The translations under genes were made by a program, and so were the position numbers. A stretch of DNA of 64,000 nucleotides from CAZSSH01 sp964609825 (lineage in GTDB: Bacteria > Verrucomicrobiota > Lentisphaeria > Victivallales > Victivallaceae). The stretch spans positions 386,248-450,247 of the forward strand of contig CAZSSH010000005.1 of the NCBI GenBank assembly GCA_964609825.1, in the 5' to 3' direction. Below are positions 61,561 to 64,000 of this stretch, in pieces (positions within the stretch are counted from its first letter, which is position 1; each line of letters starts with the position of its first letter). The notes under the pieces were generated by a model that worked only from the letters and a program-made list of their open reading frames with translations, made no database searches and had not been told where the DNA came from.

Positions 61561-62382
61561 TTAATCGTTGGCGTTAACCGTCCAGATGCCCTTGGGGGTT
61601 TCGGTGGTTCCGGTACCGATGGTCGAGCGGGGAGCCATGGTCGAGACGTGACTGTCCACCATCAGATAATTCCACAGCCCGGAATGGGTGGTAACGGTCG
61701 AAAAGACCGTCTTGCTGGCGCTGCCTCCCGGCACCGCTTCCTGCTGCGCATCCGGTCCGTATGCGGTCGACCAACTGGTCTGGTCAACATAACCGTTGGC
61801 GGCGGGCTGCATCGGGTGCTCGACAATGATCGTCGTTTTGGACGGTGCTTTGCAGATATTGGTCTTGTTGACATAAATGCGGGTGCCGTCATAATCGGAG
61901 AGATACCCGGTAGCGGTATTGCGGTTATCAACGTTGTTGTATGAATACGACCGCGAGTAAATTCCGTTGGTGGAGGTCATTTCGCGCGGATCCGAGGGGC
62001 AGTGAAAAATCTTGGCACTTTTGACGTTGCGGGTATCCCATGCGGTCGCTTTGTTAAAATACAAATTAAAAATGGCATAACTCCAGGGTTGCGACCCGGG
62101 CAACAGACGCACCGGCAGCAAAAAACCGTTGTAATCGGCACTATACATTGCCGAGTAAGTTCCGAGCGATTTCATATTGCTCATGCAATTGGCGCGCCGG
62201 GCCACTTCGCGCGCCTTATTGAGTGCGGGCAACAGCATTCCTGCCAGGATGGCGATGATGGCAATTACCACCAATAACTCAATCAATGTAAATCTTGCAT
62301 AACATTTTGCCGCGGCAATCGGTAAATATTGGCGGGATTTAGAACGTGGACTCGGAGCATGGATTTCGGTTTGCGTTTTCAT
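61561..62382 (-). CDS. Prepilin-type exported protein (DUF1559-like), locus 3
   Basis: 273 residues from the ATG at 62382 (AGGAG 8 bases upstream). A long 30-residue basic leader ends in Arg before FTLIELLVVIAIIAIL (Phe31), followed by AGMLLPALNKAREVARRANC. The C-terminal motif is HSGLWNYLMVDS, an H-X9-DS variant. It resembles the locus 2 protein in its central part (CPSDPREM versus CPSDPMIK, both after a phrase ending in C). Sits 72 bases after the LacI gene. Exported and probably displayed on the surface or in a pseudopilus; binding of the locus 3 glycan is a hypothesis. Confidence 0.85.
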   Translation of the reverse strand: MKTQTEIHAPSPRSKSRQYLPIAAAKCYARFTLIELLVVIAIIAILAGMLLPALNKAREVARRANCMSNMKSLGTYSAMYSADYNGFLLPVRLLPGSQPWSYAIFNLYFNKATAWDTRNVKSAKIFHCPSDPREMTSTNGIYSRSYSYNNVDNRNTATGYLSDYDGTRIYVNKTNICKAPSKTTIIVEHPMQPAANGYVDQTSWSTAYGPDAQQEAVPGGSASKTVFSTVTTHSGLWNYLMVDSHVSTMAPRSTIGTGTTETPKGIWTVNAND

Positions 62383-62454
62383 TTTGTTTTCTCCTTGTTT
62401 TTCCGGGATCATTAAACTATTGACAAATGACTCAAAACTGTTGTACTGCCAAAA

Positions 62455-63483
62455 TCAGCGTCCGCCCGGGACCAACTCTGGCTTGATAAAGATTTCACTT
62501 GCGGTACTGCCGTTGTCGCCGTTGATCCGGCGGAGCAACTGATCCACCGCCATTTTGCCGATCTGGGTAACTTTGATGTCAATGGTGGCCGGACGCGGGT
62601 GGATAAACTGGAGCGAAATCTCATCGGCGTTGCAACCGATCATATCGAGTTTGCGCGCATCAAAACCGGCCGCCAAAAGCTCAATATAAATTCCCAGCAT
62701 GTCCTGGTCGACGCAAAAAAAGGCGCCGGTCTCTTTGGCTCCGCCGCGCAAAAAGTCGGAGGCAAGCCCCCGGAAACACTCGTTAATATTAAACGCTTTG
62801 CCGGCGGGGGCCTGAAAGAGCGTCGGCTTCATCCCCAAACGCTTGGCCGTTTCCATAAACGTCTCAACGCGCAACCGGTACGCAGTGTGCGCCAAATCGG
62901 TATGAAACACCGCCACTTGCCGGTGCTTGCGCCCGGCCAGATAATTGGCGGCGATCGGCCCTACCGAGGCGTTGTCATAAAAAACATGGTCATAATGGTT
63001 GTCGGCGTCGATGTGTTCACGGAAGCACCACACCGCCGGCAAATCCGGCAGCTTTTTGGCCAGTTTGGCGCCGATTTCAGAGTCGGAGTGACGGCCTAAG
63101 AAGATAATGCCGTCACAGTATTTGGGAGAAATGCAATCAGGCAAACGCCCGTGTTTGTCAACGTTGCCGAGAAAGAGCGACAATTGCTTGTTGGAGAGCT
63201 CGGTCTGGATGCTGCCGATCAACAGCGGCATCACCGGCTTACGCAGCATCTCCTCGGGCGGGTAATCATAAAGCGAGAGAAAAGCGATGGCGCCGTTGCG
63301 GATGCCGACGCGGTTCTCCGTTTTGGGACCGGGCCGGACGATGCCGGGGCGGTAGTTGACTTTTTCGATCGCCGAGCGGATCTTATCGACCATTTGCGGC
63401 GACAGCGAATCAGGGCGATTAAAGTAGCGCGACACGGTACTCACGCTCACACTGGCTGCTTCGGCTATTTTGACGATGGACAT
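62455..63483 (-). CDS. LacI-family regulator of glycan locus 3
   Basis: 342 residues. Helix-turn-helix SIVKIAEAASVSVSTVSRYF, hinge VNYRPGIVRPGPKTEN and sugar-binding core (CDGIIFLGRHSDSEIGAKL, YDNASVGPIAANYLAGRKH, CVDQDMLGIYIELLAAGFDA, HPRPATIDIKVTQIG). Paralogue of the locus 2 regulator at 48190. Expected to control the operon from the prepilin-like gene through the large secreted protein at 49548. It is the first gene on this strand within the window, with a promoter at 63529-63556. Confidence 0.88.
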   Translation of the reverse strand: MSIVKIAEAASVSVSTVSRYFNRPDSLSPQMVDKIRSAIEKVNYRPGIVRPGPKTENRVGIRNGAIAFLSLYDYPPEEMLRKPVMPLLIGSIQTELSNKQLSLFLGNVDKHGRLPDCISPKYCDGIIFLGRHSDSEIGAKLAKKLPDLPAVWCFREHIDADNHYDHVFYDNASVGPIAANYLAGRKHRQVAVFHTDLAHTAYRLRVETFMETAKRLGMKPTLFQAPAGKAFNINECFRGLASDFLRGGAKETGAFFCVDQDMLGIYIELLAAGFDARKLDMIGCNADEISLQFIHPRPATIDIKVTQIGKMAVDQLLRRINGDNGSTASEIFIKPELVPGGR

Positions 63484-63528
63484 TTTGGCGACTCCGTTTT
63501 GGGGGTTCTCTGACTTTCTTCAATATTA

Positions 63529-63556
63529 ATTATAGCAAAAAAAAATTAAATTGCAA
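63529..63556 (-). promoter_or_regulatory. Promoter of glycan locus 3
   Basis: On the minus strand TTGCAA (63551-63556) and TATAAT (63529-63534) with a 16-base, T-rich spacer. Upstream lies TTTTCATGAAAA, a perfect 12-base palindrome (about 63586-63597), a possible operator. Confidence 0.5.
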
Positions 63557-64000
63557 TATTATTTTGAAAAAAAATCAATTAATTTTCATGAAAATATTTC
63601 AAAATAAGATCATTCCACACCAATTGAGCTCAAAATAAAAAGTAATGCCATTTGTCAATCGCATGTTTTTCAACCAAAATTGTTGTATGACTTCGATGGA
63701 TGACCGAAGATTCCGGGAAGTCTATTTCTCAAGCTGATATTTTGCGGTAATTGAGTATTTTGTTTCCTTAAAGACGATGTTATGGTCTTTTTACGGATAT
63801 TGCTGGCAGACTTTTTGTTTTTTGCAGCGCAAGATGACAGACGATACCGGCTCATGGAGCTTGATCAAGTGAGGAATGGCGTTCCTTTTTGCTCTGCAAA
63901 AACGTCTCAACTGTTGGGCAATAGAGCAATATTTACGAGTAACAGTGGGTAAGGGATTCTGTGACTTGGTGACGCAAGGTCGCTGACAATACAGACACAT
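63557..64000. other. Right-edge stretch without a supported gene
   Basis: The first 50 bases are AT-rich upstream sequence of locus 3. From 63610 to the edge the minus strand reads through one frame with two in-frame stops (63791-63793 and about 63736) but otherwise protein-like text (CSIAQQLRRFCRAKR, IVFKETKYSITAKYQ, SSIEVIQQFWLKNM). This could be a decayed gene or chance. I recognise no family. Confidence 0.3.

Overview
The window looks like a chromosomal segment from a PVC-group bacterium, most plausibly Lentisphaerota (Victivallis-like). This is inferred from gene content, not from a marker gene. The cues are three prepilin-type proteins with an FTLIELLVVIAIIAIL N-terminus and an H-X9-DG-like C-terminal motif, several LacI/AraC/DeoR regulators, many secreted glycan-degrading enzymes, and heparinase-type lyases. 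No rRNA, tRNA, CRISPR array or complete transposase was seen.

Layout. 1-3459 (minus) is an operon of four exported proteins (LpoB-like, YcfL-like, LA_2272-like, COG3014-like), and the last one runs off the left edge. 3733-5861 (plus) holds three small genes: a YcxB-like membrane protein, an unknown cytosolic protein, and a lipoprotein with LRV-like repeats. 5862-6599 is a non-coding stretch with a G-rich run, strong hairpins and a 31-bp tandem duplication. 6600-10478 holds an AraC regulator diverging from a ManA-type isomerase and a clan GH-A glycosidase. 10483-19374 is a DeoR regulator diverging from a seven-gene sugar-acid catabolic operon: PfkB kinase, L-fucose isomerase-like protein, IolB, FGGY kinase, GlcD-like flavoprotein, Fe-S partner and class II aldolase. 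19403-21709 is an FAD oxidoreductase diverging from a PocR-AraC regulator. 21710-23727 is an AT-rich island of small orphan ORFs separated by three copies of a 37-38 bp repeat; one ORF carries a frameshift at an A7 run.

23728-63483 is mostly polysaccharide degradation in three LacI-headed loci. Locus 1 (plus): GH38 alpha-mannosidase, then LacI, prepilin-like protein, CBM protein, GH39-like enzyme, beta-helix enzyme and GH2 beta-mannosidase-like enzyme. Locus 2 (minus, 49224 to 36332): LacI, prepilin-like protein, two-domain alpha/beta hydrolase, large secreted protein, alpha-toroid protein, GH127, and an MFS transporter with an unusual inserted domain. Locus 3 (minus, 63483 to 49548): LacI, prepilin-like protein, SSS symporter, multidomain heparinase, alpha/beta hydrolase, second heparinase and large secreted protein. 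Loci 2 and 3 share four paralogous genes.

Together these genes suggest an organism living on complex, uronate-, mannose- and arabinose-containing glycans. Secreted lyases and hydrolases would release sugars, MFS and SSS carriers would import them, and the DeoR-controlled operon would channel a deoxy-sugar acid or ketose to triose phosphates. The recurring LacI plus prepilin-like gene at the head of each degradative operon is the feature I consider most worth following up.
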